NCBI GenBank assembly: GCA_029851415.1 | Contig: CM056742.1 | Span: forward strand, 149,549,121-149,613,120 | Direction: 5' to 3' | DNA length: 64,000 nt | Source: Eretmocerus hayati | Taxonomy: Eukaryota > Arthropoda > Insecta > Hymenoptera > Aphelinidae | Shown here: piece by piece, positions 1 to 13,194 of the stretch | Numbering within the stretch: position 1 is the first letter of the stretch | Layout of the letters: each line of letters begins with the position of its first letter | The notes under the pieces: model-generated | Seen by the model: the letters and a program-made list of their open reading frames with translations, nothing else | Database searches by the model: none | What the model was told of the DNA's origin: nothing | Program-made: the position numbers and the translations under genes

Positions 1-216
1 TTCTATAACGCCGCCGGATACGAATTGAGATTCTATTTGGATGCGGTGGAGCTAAAATTAATTTCAGTTAGTAATTTATCGGCGGAGGTGAATTTAATCG
101 ATGATGGAACCACTAAAATCGTTTTCAGAGAGTATTGCCACGAAGAGCAATTAACAGTCGTTCGACCGCTGATTAATCTTTGTATGATTGTTTTCTATTC
201 TTGTGTCAGTCACTGA
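1..216 (+). other. Open frame at left window edge, possible partial exon
   Basis: Frame 1 is open from the first base to the stop at 214-216 (about 71 codons). A donor-like GTGAAT lies at 88-93, so a partial exon is possible. I recognise no domain, and an AT-rich frame of this length can arise by chance. Its phase, if it ended at base 87, would be 0, which does not join the exon at 2489 (that exon needs an upstream phase-1 end). Confidence 0.12.
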
Positions 217-2488
217 TTCAATTTTGTTGCAAAATAGGCTAAGGAAACTGATGGTTATGTAACGTATGAATGGCTAGTGAATTTATTTATCGACAGATAG
301 ACTCGAATACGAATTTATGCACAGAGAAATGATTTGTGGATTTCCACAAAATTTTGCTTTTTTTGACATTTTAGGAAGACATTCATGAAGAAAAATTCAA
401 GAATAGGTAGCTCGTGGATATATGAAAACTAAAATGATTCGACTCACTACCCTCTCAGCACGGGCATCCATGATTATGAGCACTCAAGGAACAATAAATC
501 GGCGATAACTTCAATATAAATTGGACAAAAAATTGAAGAAAATATAGAAAATTACTCGAGCCTTTGAAGATTCAAATCACATGAGAATCATGCCGATATC
601 TGCTTTTGCTTGCTAACGAGAAGAAAAGTTCTGTCACGTGCCCCGGGCAAAAAGCGAGTTGGAAAATACTACAGACGATGATCTCATTCATCAACCAGAA
701 ACAGTGGTTAATGTTTCATAATTAGTCCAACATGAACGTCTTGATCCATGACTGATCCAGCCCTAAATACTGAGTGTACAAAAACAACTCTTTTTGCATC
801 AATCAGATTACTCTAATCAAATTTTTCTAATTCCTCGCAAAAATTCCACCAACTCATAGCTCCGCCATAATGACACAATCGAGGAACCATCACCATCGCC
901 ACCAGAGCAATTTTATAAACGAATCACGGTACAGCCGCTACGCGACCTCAATTACATCCAGAGAAAATTGCAGCAAGCGAAACATTGTACCAGTGGCATC
1001 AGACGTGGGAGTCCACATCCTCTATACATACACGAGACAAGAGAATCAAGCGCGCAAAGCAATGCAGCCACGTTGCTGAGCATTTCCATTCGAGTCTCGC
1101 CTGCCTCAGCCGCAACGGCTTTCCTTCTGTACACACATGTTCTGCTATATATACCATAGCTAACCTACCCCTGCAACATCCCACGAGATAATGGAATTTT
1201 GTTTACCCTCGGCCAGAGTTCGCTGCATGCTAGTTAAGCCGCAAGGGCTCAACAAAACAGTAGCTTTTCTGACTCTATACCCCTCCTTTACTCACATATC
1301 TAAATGCACAAGAGCTAGGTTCCTGAGTGACGTAAACATCGTCAGTTTCGTCGCACGTCTCTTTGTGTCACTTTGCCAACTCACGATTCGTGCTCTTAAG
1401 TACTTGCCACCTTATTGCACATCTTACCTGGAAGTGTATGTGGATAGAAACTGTAGTGAAGGTAGGCATCGGGAATCGTGAGCGCTAATTTCTAATTAAA
1501 GTACAGCGCGGAGGATGACAGCGGGTTGAGGTCGAGAGTTTGGCTTTGAGAATCTTGGAAAATTAGGTGATGGAATTGTGTGAGTTCGTATGTGATTAGG
1601 GCAGTGTCTGTGGTCGACGAGAAGACACTCGCGGAATGTCGATTGCCGTTGGTACAGCTTGGCTTTCTCGGATGCCATTGTCTTTGGGACGATCGTGCCC
1701 GATGGCGGAAAACGGGGTATTCTGTGCATGTGTGCCAATGTAATTGGCTTGGAGATCTGGAATTGTTGATCGTTCGGATTGAGAATATTTGCGTCGAGTA
1801 TTGTGGCCAATCACCGCTTTGATTGATGAAGGATTTCGAATACGGACGGACGAGTTCGGGGAATGCCTGGGTAGGCGAAGAATTCAAATTTCCAATTTGA
1901 TTCATGTTTTGAGTGAATTCAACTACATCATAATTCCCATGTGTGAGAACCAGTTACTGTTGTCCGTGGTTAGGAAAATATGTTAATTAAAAGGATCAAA
2001 CATAAAATCTTTAGGAATTTCAAGTGCGTCATTTGCCTAGGTACCGGCAGTACAACAGTGGCACTGCTCATTCTTCAAAATTTAGATAGAGGTGAATCAT
2101 CTAATCTATCTTCTTTGGCCAGGAATGGCATGGGTGAAATATCTATCTCGGACTACCCCTCTCAATCTGCATTGTGATATTCACCACTACAACTGTATTA
2201 GGATTTACGTAGCTGGTCGAAGGACGGTGAAGTAGAATGAGATTTGAGGTTGAACTTGTTTTTAAACCGTTCAAAAGTATCTGCAATTATGATCGTGTAA
2301 AAATGGATGGGGACATCAAGAACCCATCAAAATAACCCCGCGTGTCATAGGCAAGATGTTCCATTCATGGCGAGCAGTCCGAGGCTAAAATATTCTGAAA
2401 CTTATATCTCAGCCTTGTCATAGACATTTGAAATTTTCACCCTTGAATTTCGGAGAAGAGTTGTGATAACGGTTTGTCTATTTTTCAG
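217..2488. other. No supported gene; AT-rich spacer
   Basis: Short open frames on both strands at 950-1480 and 1490-1900 overlap one another and lack splice or domain support. I see nothing definite here. If the exons at 2489 and 8365 belong to a larger gene, this is probably intron. Confidence 0.4.
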
Positions 2489-5400
2489 GCAACAAACCAC
2501 AATCGAATCTCAACGACATTGGAAAGTCGGAGCAGAAAGCAATTGAAATGAACAAGAAACAAAACATGGACTGGTCTCAAAACAGGGGTGAGTATTTTTT
2601 TCTCAAATTAATGAATATAAGCAATAAGAAGTATTTTTGGTACCTATTGTGAAGTATTATACTCTCATCTAAAGTCAGGTTGGAGATTATTCTGTGTTTT
2701 GATCATATCCACTCTCGACAATTTTCCGAATTCTCGCACTCCAGAAAATTCAACAATTCAAATGTCTTTATCTATCGAATACCTCCAGAAAAAATTCAGG
2801 ATTCATGGGTGTGCACTTACCAATTAGGAAATTTTTCTGCCTGTCTACAATTTTTTTTTTAGTAAGACCTTACAAAAAGTGCACCAAAAATATCTGTCAA
2901 AAGAAGCCCTGCATATGCAGTCTCTTGAGTCTCCCACATAGGAAACGCTATTCCACTATCGCAAGCTCGAGAGTAAAAAAAATCAGAAAGGCGTAAGTAC
3001 GCGTATCTGATGCTCAACAACTGTGGTAGGAAGTCTGTACTCTTTAGGATTTTTGCCCCTCATGCCGGCGTCTCTTGTTTTACATTATCTCGGCAACTTG
3101 CACATCCGATGCACGTTCGTGAGGGTGTGGGCTCCCCGGGGAGCACCCGACGCCCGACGCAAAGCTCGCGAGGGTAGTACAACTACTGTACTTCACGGCC
3201 ACATATCGGGTATTTCATCCGCATCCGGGACTGCCTCTCATCTCTTCTACGACTCACACCTCGTTCCGGGGATTCCGTCGAAGCGAGTGATTGCCGCACT
3301 ATTTCACTGAGTGCGATACCCGCGAACGTGCTAATATTTCATATTGCCGGCTGAGTGATTGTTCAGCGAATTCCTCCGCACTGCATTGCCAATTTACGTG
3401 ATTCCATTCTGGTGCTCTGCGCACTTTGATTCTAGCATTATTGATGGATTTTTATTTAAAGTTTCTGCCTCCTCAGATGGGAAATTCTGAATCATATTCT
3501 TCTGCTTTGATCATTGGTATGCCATCAAGTGGCTTCAAGTTTTATTAGAAGTCGTATGTCCACAGCGTGACATTCGTAATCATAATGACACTAAATCGAA
3601 AGGTACTTACACTCGGTATGAATTAAGATCGAATTTGTCTCCAAAATTATGACACTCGTGGCAAAGAGTGACTCCGTGGCTGAATATCCAAGATTTGATC
3701 AAACTTTTGACGTAGATATGAGCAAAAAATCTTTTAGAACTGTTCTGGTATGCCAACCATGGAAATTCGGCAATCTCATGAATACGATACCCCAGTATTT
3801 TGAGAAAAACAGAGTCAAAAAAAGGCTTGAGGATGAAATATTAGGTAAACAAGAATCTTAATAGCACGTAAAATCTTGATACAAGTTTGAACCATTTATT
3901 GTTCTTAAGCCCTCAACGCTACAATAAAATCAATAATATCCTACTCGGGACTCCGGGCAACATTGCAAATGTAACTCGAGTCATCCTCAAAAATCATATC
4001 GCTCACGTAGATCCGTTGAGATGACGAGGCTAGCAATTGCTTGGCATCGCATCGAACGTGATCGGGAAGTTAGAGAAGCAAATAGAAAGAAAGAAAATAG
4101 TAGGATAGAAACGTGGGCGCGCTTGGTCTATCTGAAAATTGGACGCGTCAATTAGAGCACACTCGAGCGGTCTGAAAAGTGCTCGGCTCAGCTGGCAGGC
4201 GTCCGTCGCCGACAGCAAATCGTGCCCTGAAAGTATGAGGATCGCTCTCTTGCCACCATAAATCATCCAAGTGCTCGATGAAAAGTGGATGTGCGAGGAG
4301 AATTGCTCCCGCGCGCACACAAAAAGTACCAGCCTGTACTTCCCTATCTCTATCTTTTGCACAGCAAAGTCTTGCGAGAATACGGAAAAAACCACGGCGA
4401 GTGCGAAAGTCCAGGCAACAAGAGCAAAAAATTTGGAGAGATATGAGGAAGGCACAGTGCAAAATTGCCGTGAAAAATTAATCGCTGCGTGACGCGCACA
4501 AAACTCGCGAGCTATTTTGTACCGTTAGAGTTTTTTCGATGTATAGTGGCTTTGTGAATGTGGCACTGTTTTGTCTCAGGTATCCGGATCGTAAGACTGC
4601 ACAACGCTGTATGTGTTACCATTCGCTGTTCTTTCAATTTTTCCACACTGTGAGAAGGCTCACTGATGAAACTTCCTTTTTCTTGCGTAAGCACATAGTT
4701 TCTGTCACTTTGCTTCGTAATGTAGTGAGGTGACTCTACCGCAATGGTTTTGAATTGATCCTAGTCAGTAGTACTAGCATCACCTGATATTTTGAGTTGT
4801 CGTCATCATCATGATCATAAACTGGAATATTCTCATTCACTGAATCATGAAGGTGGTTTACGTTGTCTGACTAAAACGAGATTGTACTACTGCGCCAAGG
4901 TCTTTTTCCATAACCAGAAACTCTTATGGTAATCGGCACAACAGCACATATTTTCCTTGATCTTGAGAAACATCTAAAACTCATTTCCTGACTCATAAAC
5001 ATATTTTTCGACTCGGTCAGATAAGAAGTTTGGGGGTCTGACCAAAGCTTGATATTTCTCCTGAATTTCGAGTGCCATCCACTGGTCTCGCTCTCCAACA
5101 GTTTCATTTCTTTTTAATAACCAAAATTTGTTCAAGTGGTCTTACATTTTCCAAACGGTAATAATCTCAATAAATCACGTCGTTGGTTTACTCTGAATCA
5201 AATAACTCTTACTGGATCACCCGTGCACAACTGATTCATTTACTGTGACGTCTGACTAGATTCAGGCTTCACTACTAGGTCAAAACGTCTTAAACATTTC
5301 TTAATCGTCTTAGTGACACAGAACTCCGTCTAATTTACAAAAGCACTCTAATATCCTCGGTTTATCCACAAATATTCATTAATTAGTCCAGGACGCACTT

Positions 5401-8400
5401 GCATCTCTAAATTCCAAGCTACATATTACAAATATTTTAACTACAAAGTGAGTCGCAGACTCTGCTCAACACCCATATACTAAACATAAAAATAATGAGC
5501 TCGGAAGCTAAGTACACGTGAGAGAGGGAGAGTACGTTAAAGACAGCCAGAGCACGACAAACGCATCATTTCCCTTGAGGAAACTCCCTCGTAATATAAA
5601 TACCTCTTCGTATATTCGTGCATGCCTTACTCTCAAAGCCTAGAATATACAACATCCTCGCGCTGAAACAGACTCGGCCTCGCATCGTCACCATATTTCC
5701 GTATGGCTCGGCTCGGATTTCGTCGACCGAGACGACAACCGACGCAGCAAGCTTATATTCCTGATTCGTAATTAGAGGTGAGTGGGACCGCCAGAGAGAA
5801 ATCCATCCGAGAGCTTGAGCTGCCTCGAGGCTGGCTAATGGCTGAATGTTGGAACATCAAGCGAAAGAATAATCCGTCGTTGTCGCTGTCTTCGTCGCGA
5901 CGCATTTCTTCTTGACTATGTAGAGTTGGAAAGTGTAATTCTGGACGATGGGATGGATGGTTCCTCGAAGAAAGGCTAGAAACTTGTTACGAGGGAAGAA
6001 AATGAATCGAACCGTGAGAAAATTGCAAGCAAGCAAATGTTCGCGGAAAGTTGGGGGCTTGTATTCTCGTGGAGTGTCGGCACTGGTAATGATTGAATCT
6101 CAGATTCGAGGGTAACAGGGAAGACAATTCGATGATTGGGAAAGAGATCTTGAAATTTCTACTTCGGTAATGGGATAAGAAAGCCCCGAATAAATGTCAG
6201 GATTACTCATCTACTATAGTGCCTGAATTTTGAGATGAGATAAATGGAAAATTCTTCAGATACATGTGAGGGTGATGATTTTTTATGTAGAATCGAAACT
6301 TTCTTCCAAGCAAGGAATTGCATTGTCAACAAAATGCAGTTTTCTGATAAACATATGGGAAAAAACCATATCGCTGTGAGCCTGAAATACTACCACATTT
6401 TGAGTAATTGAGTACTAGTCCCTTATTTTCAACTTGTAATGACAAGCTCCTTAGCGTAAGACGATAAACAAGATCAAATAATACCTTCTCTATGAGGGAA
6501 TTGAACAACTTCCAAGAAACGGCATGATGAAATACAGTCTCACGATGGAACATGAGATACAAAACTCGTATCTGAGCTTCAGAGGCGAAGATTTGCCTCT
6601 AGAGAAAGTCTTACTCTCAGACTACATATTTGATTCCTTTCATTGCCTTTTAGCTCATTCCAAAGTGAGCTTCTATCTTCGTACATTAGAATTTTGAAGG
6701 AGGTACTTCGCGATAAATGATTCAAAATCCGAAGCACCTCTTCAAAAAAACATCGAAACTAGTGTATGAGTAACTCCACGAGAAAACGATACACCGAAAA
6801 ATAGTTGGTCTCAGAGTTTCTTTGAAGTGAACTTTTTCAATTTTATAGGTCAAAATACGAACATCTGCTACCATGAAGAAAATTTTTCGGACCCTGGCGC
6901 ACTGATCAGAACTATGTTTAGATTATTTTTTTGCAAAATTTAGGTGCCTCTTTCCCCTGGAATCGTTATAGCTCAAAAGCAACGTGAGATAGCGGAACGC
7001 GGTTTAGCGCATCTGAAAGATAAGCCAAAAACCTATCAAAAACCACTTCAAAACTTTGGTTTTGATATTAGCACTGTTATATACTGCGGATTCCGTGAAA
7101 ACCACTTTCTTATTTTCTTCTCAAAAAGTTATTTTTCAACATTTTTTAAGAATTCATTTTTCATGTACGAAGCTGTGTTCTCCGCGAAAATTGAGGTTCG
7201 AATCTGCTTTTTTGAGTTTTGAGCTAATTCTTGGACAAATTTTAGGATTTGATGATAAAAATCATCAAATTTCTGCGCATCTGCAGGAATTTGGGATTCC
7301 AAAACCACTTTTCTTGGAAAGCTGAGAAAATTTCTTTCAAAATCACTACCTGTTGCGTTGACTTGTGTCGATCTAAACCAAAGTCTCAATCACTTTCGAC
7401 AGCCAGTACAAAAGGCAGCTTGATAAGAAGTACCGTGTTCACTTCAACGGTTGCCTGGATGCCTTCATGTTTTCACTTGATTTACACCTTTTATCATTAG
7501 GACGCTGCAGATCCGATTCTAGTTGATGAAATCGAACTCAGAAACATGTCGTTCTAAAGGAAATTTTCTCAGCTTTTTGAAAAATGTGGTTTTAAAATTC
7601 CAAATTCCTGCGCATGCACAGGAAATTTAGGTGATTCATTATCGAGATCAAAAATTGTCCAAAAAACGGCTTACATCGTAGAAAAGCTGATTGGAACTAT
7701 TTTTTCCGTAAAGAACACAGCTTCGTCCACGAAAAATGTATACTTAGAAAATTTTTAAAAATAGCTTCTTGGAAAGTAATTTTTGTGTTCGACTATCTTA
7801 CGTTATTTTCGAGTTATAACGATTCTTGTGAAAAAAGTTACGAAAATTTTGCGAAAAAAATGATCAAAACTTAATTTTGATCAGTGCGCGAGGGTCCGAA
7901 GAAATTTCTGTGATTGTTTCCATGGTGGCAGATTTTAATTTTTTGACTTATAGAATTGAAAAAATTTACTTGGAGAGAACTCCGAAACCAACTATTTTTT
8001 GGTGTATTGTTTTCTCGTCGAATTACTCGTAGGCTATCACCAGGAAACTATAATCATGGCTGAAAGTAACATACTGACGTACGGTTAGATTCTTCAAATT
8101 GAATTCCCGTTATTACAATAAACTTTATTCAGATACTCTAGGAGTTTAGATGAGATATTTCATGCTCTCCCCCGAAAATCATATCAAAAATCTCAAATGG
8201 TCTAAAATTGAGGTTATTGACACTAGCTAAACAAAATTCACATAGTACAAAATAAAATTCGAATTTACCTTGAATATTTTAGGATAATAAAGACCACCCT
8301 ATGATGAAATTCAGAAAGTTGATCCTACCATTCTTCTAATCACATTTGCATTTTTCGTTTTCAGTGTCCTCGCTGCAGAGATCGTCTGCAACGACGCTAC

Positions 8401-8438
8401 TAACACTGCCACTGATACTAGCGTGGATCGTGCGATAA
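2489..8438 (+). CDS. Last two exons of a probable GPI-anchored surface protein (partial)
   Basis: Two candidate exons: 2489-2587 and 8365-8438. The first follows TTTTTCAG and ends at a strong GTGAGT donor. It is open in only one frame, 32 full codons rich in N, Q, K and S, starting with two nucleotides of a split codon and ending with one. The second follows a pyrimidine-rich TTTTCAG, begins with exactly the two nucleotides needed, and ends at TAA (8436-8438). It encodes a Ser-rich stretch (SSLQRSSA) followed by a hydrophobic run (LLTLPLILAWIV) ending at the stop. A polar linker, small residues and a C-terminal hydrophobic tail is the architecture of a GPI-attachment signal, as in insect Ig-superfamily proteins such as lachesin/DIP relatives. 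The family is not shown by the sequence; upstream exons lie outside the window. The intron would be about 5.8 kb and contains a 1.3-kb inverted-repeat element. Confidence 0.38.
2588..6764. other. Intron or spacer; no supported gene
   Basis: Mostly AT-rich. GC-richer patches occur at about 3080-3310 and 5480-5830. In the second, a TATAAATA-like box near 5596 is followed about 180 bp later by a good donor (AGAG/GTGAGT near 5776), which could be a promoter with a noncoding first exon; the only ATG frame between them is about 24 codons. Small frames at 3649-3861 and 4030-4460 have no domain or splice support. Confidence 0.35.
6767..8029. mobile_element. Foldback-type DNA element with long terminal inverted repeats, TA-flanked
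   Basis: The left half (from 6767) reappears as an imperfect reverse complement in the right half (to 8029), with a centre near 7380-7540. Recognisable paired blocks include the outer GAGTAACTCCACGAGAAAAC type end, a block around GGACCCT.GCGCACTGATCA (about 6890 and 7880), a block around GAAGCTGTGTTCT (7170 and 7720) and one around GCAGGAATTTGG (7283 and 7608). TA dinucleotides flank both ends (6765-6766, 8030-8031), as for Tc1/mariner/pogo-type insertions. No transposase frame survives, so this is a non-autonomous element. It lies inside the presumed intron of the GPI-tail gene. Confidence 0.7.
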
Positions 8439-11400
8439 GCCTCATAGGAACGGGCCACTGATGCTACTGCCACTGTAGCACCGTAACAGGCCCGATGATC
8501 ATCAGCCTAAAAGCAAACGCGTAGATGTGAAATCTGCGTTATCCCATGAGCTCGCTTTGCCTGCGATCTACAACACCAACACAGGCATTCAAGAGTAAAT
8601 TAAAGCATGGTCAACGGCTGCAGGGTGTAAGAAAGACAAAACGAAGCCTTTATAAATTTAGAAATGTAAGGAAACGAGGTTTCGCGTCGAAGTTGACGAG
8701 ATAGCTCGATGCGCGAGACATGCTGCCATGAACATACACGAGACCTTAATCGCTTTCGATGTAATATATTACGCGTTGTGCAACGACCGACAAGCGATCA
8801 TCATACCGATATACGTGATTTACATCCTTTGCGATGCTCATCATTATCGAGTCAGAGTAATTTTGCGTACATGTAAGTTTAGAGTGACTGGATTCAGAAA
8901 TATTCCGTTTTCAGTCACGAACTCTGATTAAAACTGGAAGAGCCCAGAATTCTGATGTTCAAGATTGATTCGTATTCGATCGCTTCTAAAAGCATGGAAT
9001 TATCTCGACCTGTGAATGTAATTCCCATGACCCGAATATGTTACTTCTCTGCAAAATAGACGAAAAGCACGAAAACAAGCGATTTTTTACATTTCAATAG
9101 TTTTGTCTCCTGCAAGCGTGTGTAGGGAATCCTGCGAAAATTGTTTGATTCTCATAATCCCAGATGATCTTCAGGATTCTTCTAGATTCTTCAATCAGCT
9201 ACACAAAAGTTATTGAAAATTTATTCATATTTTGTAGCTTTCTATTTGAAAACAATCGGATTGAAAGGGTCAAATCCAAGATCAAAGGGGGAATTTCCGC
9301 CACGATTAGTTTGATGGGTCTTGATTCGATAGGATGAGTTTAATTTCGTCCGTGAACTTTTTCGTCAGGGATGGATGAAATAATGTTGGTATAATTTCAT
9401 TTATAGATCAAATATTTGGAGACAGATACGAAATTAGTGTGCAATATTCGTGATCAATATCTGTCAATCTTCAAATTGACACAAAATCTACTCAGGTACA
9501 GACCGATCAATAACATGATGGATATTTATTGATAAATCACTCCAATAAAATAAGTGATTTATTTGTGAGAGGAATATGATTGATTGAATGCAATCCAATT
9601 GCCGTACGTAAACATTTGATTATCCTGAAAAACCAAAATAAATATGATAACTGCTTGATGGGATCAAGCGAATCACCAAATCGAAGCAATTTTCATTAAG
9701 CTCAACAAACTCAGAAGATTAATTAAATCCACTGATTTGATGATTTCAATCTGATTGTCCGACACTGGTCAATCCAGCAATATTGCCCACCTCTCCCATT
9801 TGATTGAAGTGAATGATTGTGTGTATTCAACTGACGTATCTGTAAATTCATGTGAATCGCCAAACGATACAAATATTTTTGATTTATAGAATCGTATTGG
9901 AATTAGACTTCGACGATTCAACACAATTTCGAAGTTAGAGACTTTCTCATCGAAACCCCTGAAAAACTTTCGATTACAGAGTATAGCAAGAGTGTCAGAA
10001 AAGACACCAGGAGTAGACACCTCCCGTCTGATTTCATCTCTTCAATACTCAACTCATGCCTCATCCTATCGGTATACGAGCAAATCGCTGGATCCCATCT
10101 GGATGCTCGAGATTGAAACGTCAGATTTCTGTACAAGCTCGTGCTAGTGTCCCCGAGCCATACTACTCGTCCCAACTCTCCTCTATAATATACATGTTAT
10201 ACGAATCAGACATGAAATAAGAGAGACGGAGATAGGACGGGGTCGAAACAGAAGCAGCCCGCTGAATCGAATATTAAAAAGTTGAATATTATAATTTGCA
10301 AGGGCTCTCCTTTTTTGCCCTCTTCGTCTTCTTTTCCGTCATGCGGCATGAAAATGAAAGAGGCTCGTCTGAAAATTATTAGAAATGTTATATAAGAAGG
10401 ATGAGATAGGCTGCCTTGTACCATTTATCTTATAGCTGGCACCGCGGACAGTGTGATATCGCGTAAGAATGGCGAGACGCCACCCGAACGTGCGCAAGAA
10501 GCTGTTTTTCTTTTTTCTCTTCAGATTCACGATTCCACTTTTCGATTTTTCTTCTGGACTGATGCATCTTCTTATCCAACAGCACGCTTCTCGTTACTTG
10601 ATTTTTTTTCTTCTGTAAGTCTGAGTAAACGCTATTCAAGATTATAACGGTGAAATTTTATTCCTATTGGCGACGACGCTCTCATTTCCATTTGGGTCAA
10701 GCCTCTTTGAAATTATTGAGGATCTGATATTCGTTGGAGAGATATCTGCTGATTCTTGTAAGACTGAATTACCTGTCGAGGATGTGAAGATATTGACCTA
10801 TAGTGATAAATCGACATCATCATCTAGAATTCTTCATTTTCCACGCCATATTCTGAATTATAAAATATCTATGAGCAATTCATTCGATTCATAACAAAAA
10901 CTGATGGCCTCGACAGTAATACCAGTTTTCCGTTTAAATCTTAAGTTTATTCGATGATTCGTCCACACTAGATATCCGAATGTCCAGACCTGGAATATTT
11001 TCTAATCTGTGAAAAAAAGTTATTGGATCAATTACAACTTCATAATCGAGTGAAATTTCTGCAAGAATGTACCCATGTACTTTTCTAATGAAAAGTAAAT
11101 TTTTCCTAGCTCAAATCATAAACAGAATTTTAGAGTATATTAATATTTCTCGTGAATCTAAATACATTCATGAATGAGTAAAAAGTCAAGGAATAGAATG
11201 TTGGTCACGCACTTGTATTATTCACTCGAAATCATGAATACAGATTACCTTGAATCTTATGAAAAAGAACTCTATCCTGAAAATATTTCCGAACAAAATC
11301 GCTGAGTTTTTACCCATTATCAGTGTATTTCGAGAAATTCCATTACTGTCTAGAATATTTTACCCTATTAGTATGATTTGATAGATGCGTTCGAATGAAA

Positions 11401-13194
11401 TGATGTAGTATTAATATGTTGAGCATCGCAAAGGGAGTGGATAAATTTTGTAAATACAGAATTAAGAGCGTAAAGTATTGAGCGAGCGGCGAATAATATT
11501 GTAGTTTGCAGTGCGATGATGAATAACTCACAGATGCTGAAGTAGAACTTTTCAATGGTGAAGCCTCTGATGAGAGTATTTTGAATGTAGTTTGTAAGGA
11601 AGAACGAATTAAATTAATAGAATACTCGACCGTCTAGTCTTAACAACCAAAACCACTTGATAAAAACGAATTATTGGGACGGTATGCATGTATACATATA
11701 TAAATACTGGGATTATAAAAATATAAATATAAATATTAAGGCCAACAGGGGAAAATAAAAAAACTATTGAATACCAAATATTAATATGTTACACGTGATA
11801 TAAAATGTAATATTGAGGGCTGTATACATATATTATGCTTTGCAATGTTAAGTTGGATGTTGTTAAAAAAATCCGAGTGCATGAGATAATGGTGCAAGAT
11901 TATCTTATTACTTCAATTATCGCCAAGAGTGTAGCCGAATTTCGAAGGTGCATTTTTGAAGATTAATTTATGATAGTTGTTTGAATATTCATTCAATTTA
12001 TGTTTGTAATGTGTGCTCATGAGTCCAAAATTTGTTTATTGCCAAATTGAATAAACTAACAGTACTTTTACTCTGAATTATTTCATCCAAACCCTGACGT
12101 TCATGTATCCATAATTTGAAAGTGTGTGCTACAATATTCATTTAAATCATGGATTTCGCGAGTTATGAACTCGAATAAAATGTGGCTGAGTAGGAGAGAA
12201 CAGTGAAGTCTCAAAAACTAATAATAAGTTATTTTCAAATTAAGTCATGTCAGTCTGCCTTTGTCGGAGTCCAATCCAAGTTTCAATATTCCCATCTCTT
12301 TCCCTCTAGAAGATACAAGTTATATCGCGTAATATTCCTAGCAGCCGACCACCTTGTTTAAGTACAATGCCATGAACCAAACCAAAATTTCACCTTATAT
12401 AATTGAGACCGGTGGTTGACTGCAATAGAGAACTCAATATCACTTTGTTACAACGAATTTCAAAGATCATTTGATCATCTTTTACCCATAAGTTTGTGTA
12501 CGTTTTTGTTCGAAGAAAAAGCTAATTTGGACATCTAGTACAGAAAACATAATTTGTAAAATTAACGACAACATTATTTCGTAACAGGGAGAGCATGAAA
12601 AATCTGAAACACATCGATACTTGAGCAAACTTTCGTTGGCAATGGTTTCGTTTTGTCAAAAAATGGAGTCACATCAGATAGTTTGATCCAATCTCTGTCC
12701 TGAGATACAGTTATTCTCAAAATAGAGATATATACAACTCTTATATTTGTCATTTTCGATAGATGGGGTAACAATAAAGTTCGAAAACACCTATTGGATC
12801 AAAATGACTGATACACCTTAATTTTTCGCCAAAATCATATGATCAATTCTGGTCAACATCTGTGTTCAATTTTAACATTCTATCGAAAGGATGAATGATA
12901 CAGTGTCAAAAATGTTCGGGTTTTGATGATTTTGAGACGATTATCCATTCAACTAATTTCATTTAACTGGCTGGAGACATTGCCGATAAATAATCCAAAA
13001 ATTTCATCCGATTCGAGGATGGTACTCTCAATATCTCTATCATCTCGTCTATCATTCAACTACAACCTTCAGAAAGATATCACCCCAGTACACAAAAGAT
13101 CTCAAAGTACCACAAGCTTTTGTATGGAGCGGGTATAACAAGCTGCCGAACAACAAGCGGTCAACAGACTCCAGATACTCCACTGCTTTCCTTC
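8439..13194. other. Probable 3' UTR then gene-free AT-rich spacer
   Basis: The first hundred bases after the stop at 8438 are GC-richer and would be 3' UTR. Beyond that the sequence is AT-rich with only short overlapping frames on both strands (for example 9769-10175, 10206-10650). An AATAAAATAA run near 9543 could be a distant polyadenylation signal. No gene supported. Confidence 0.4.
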
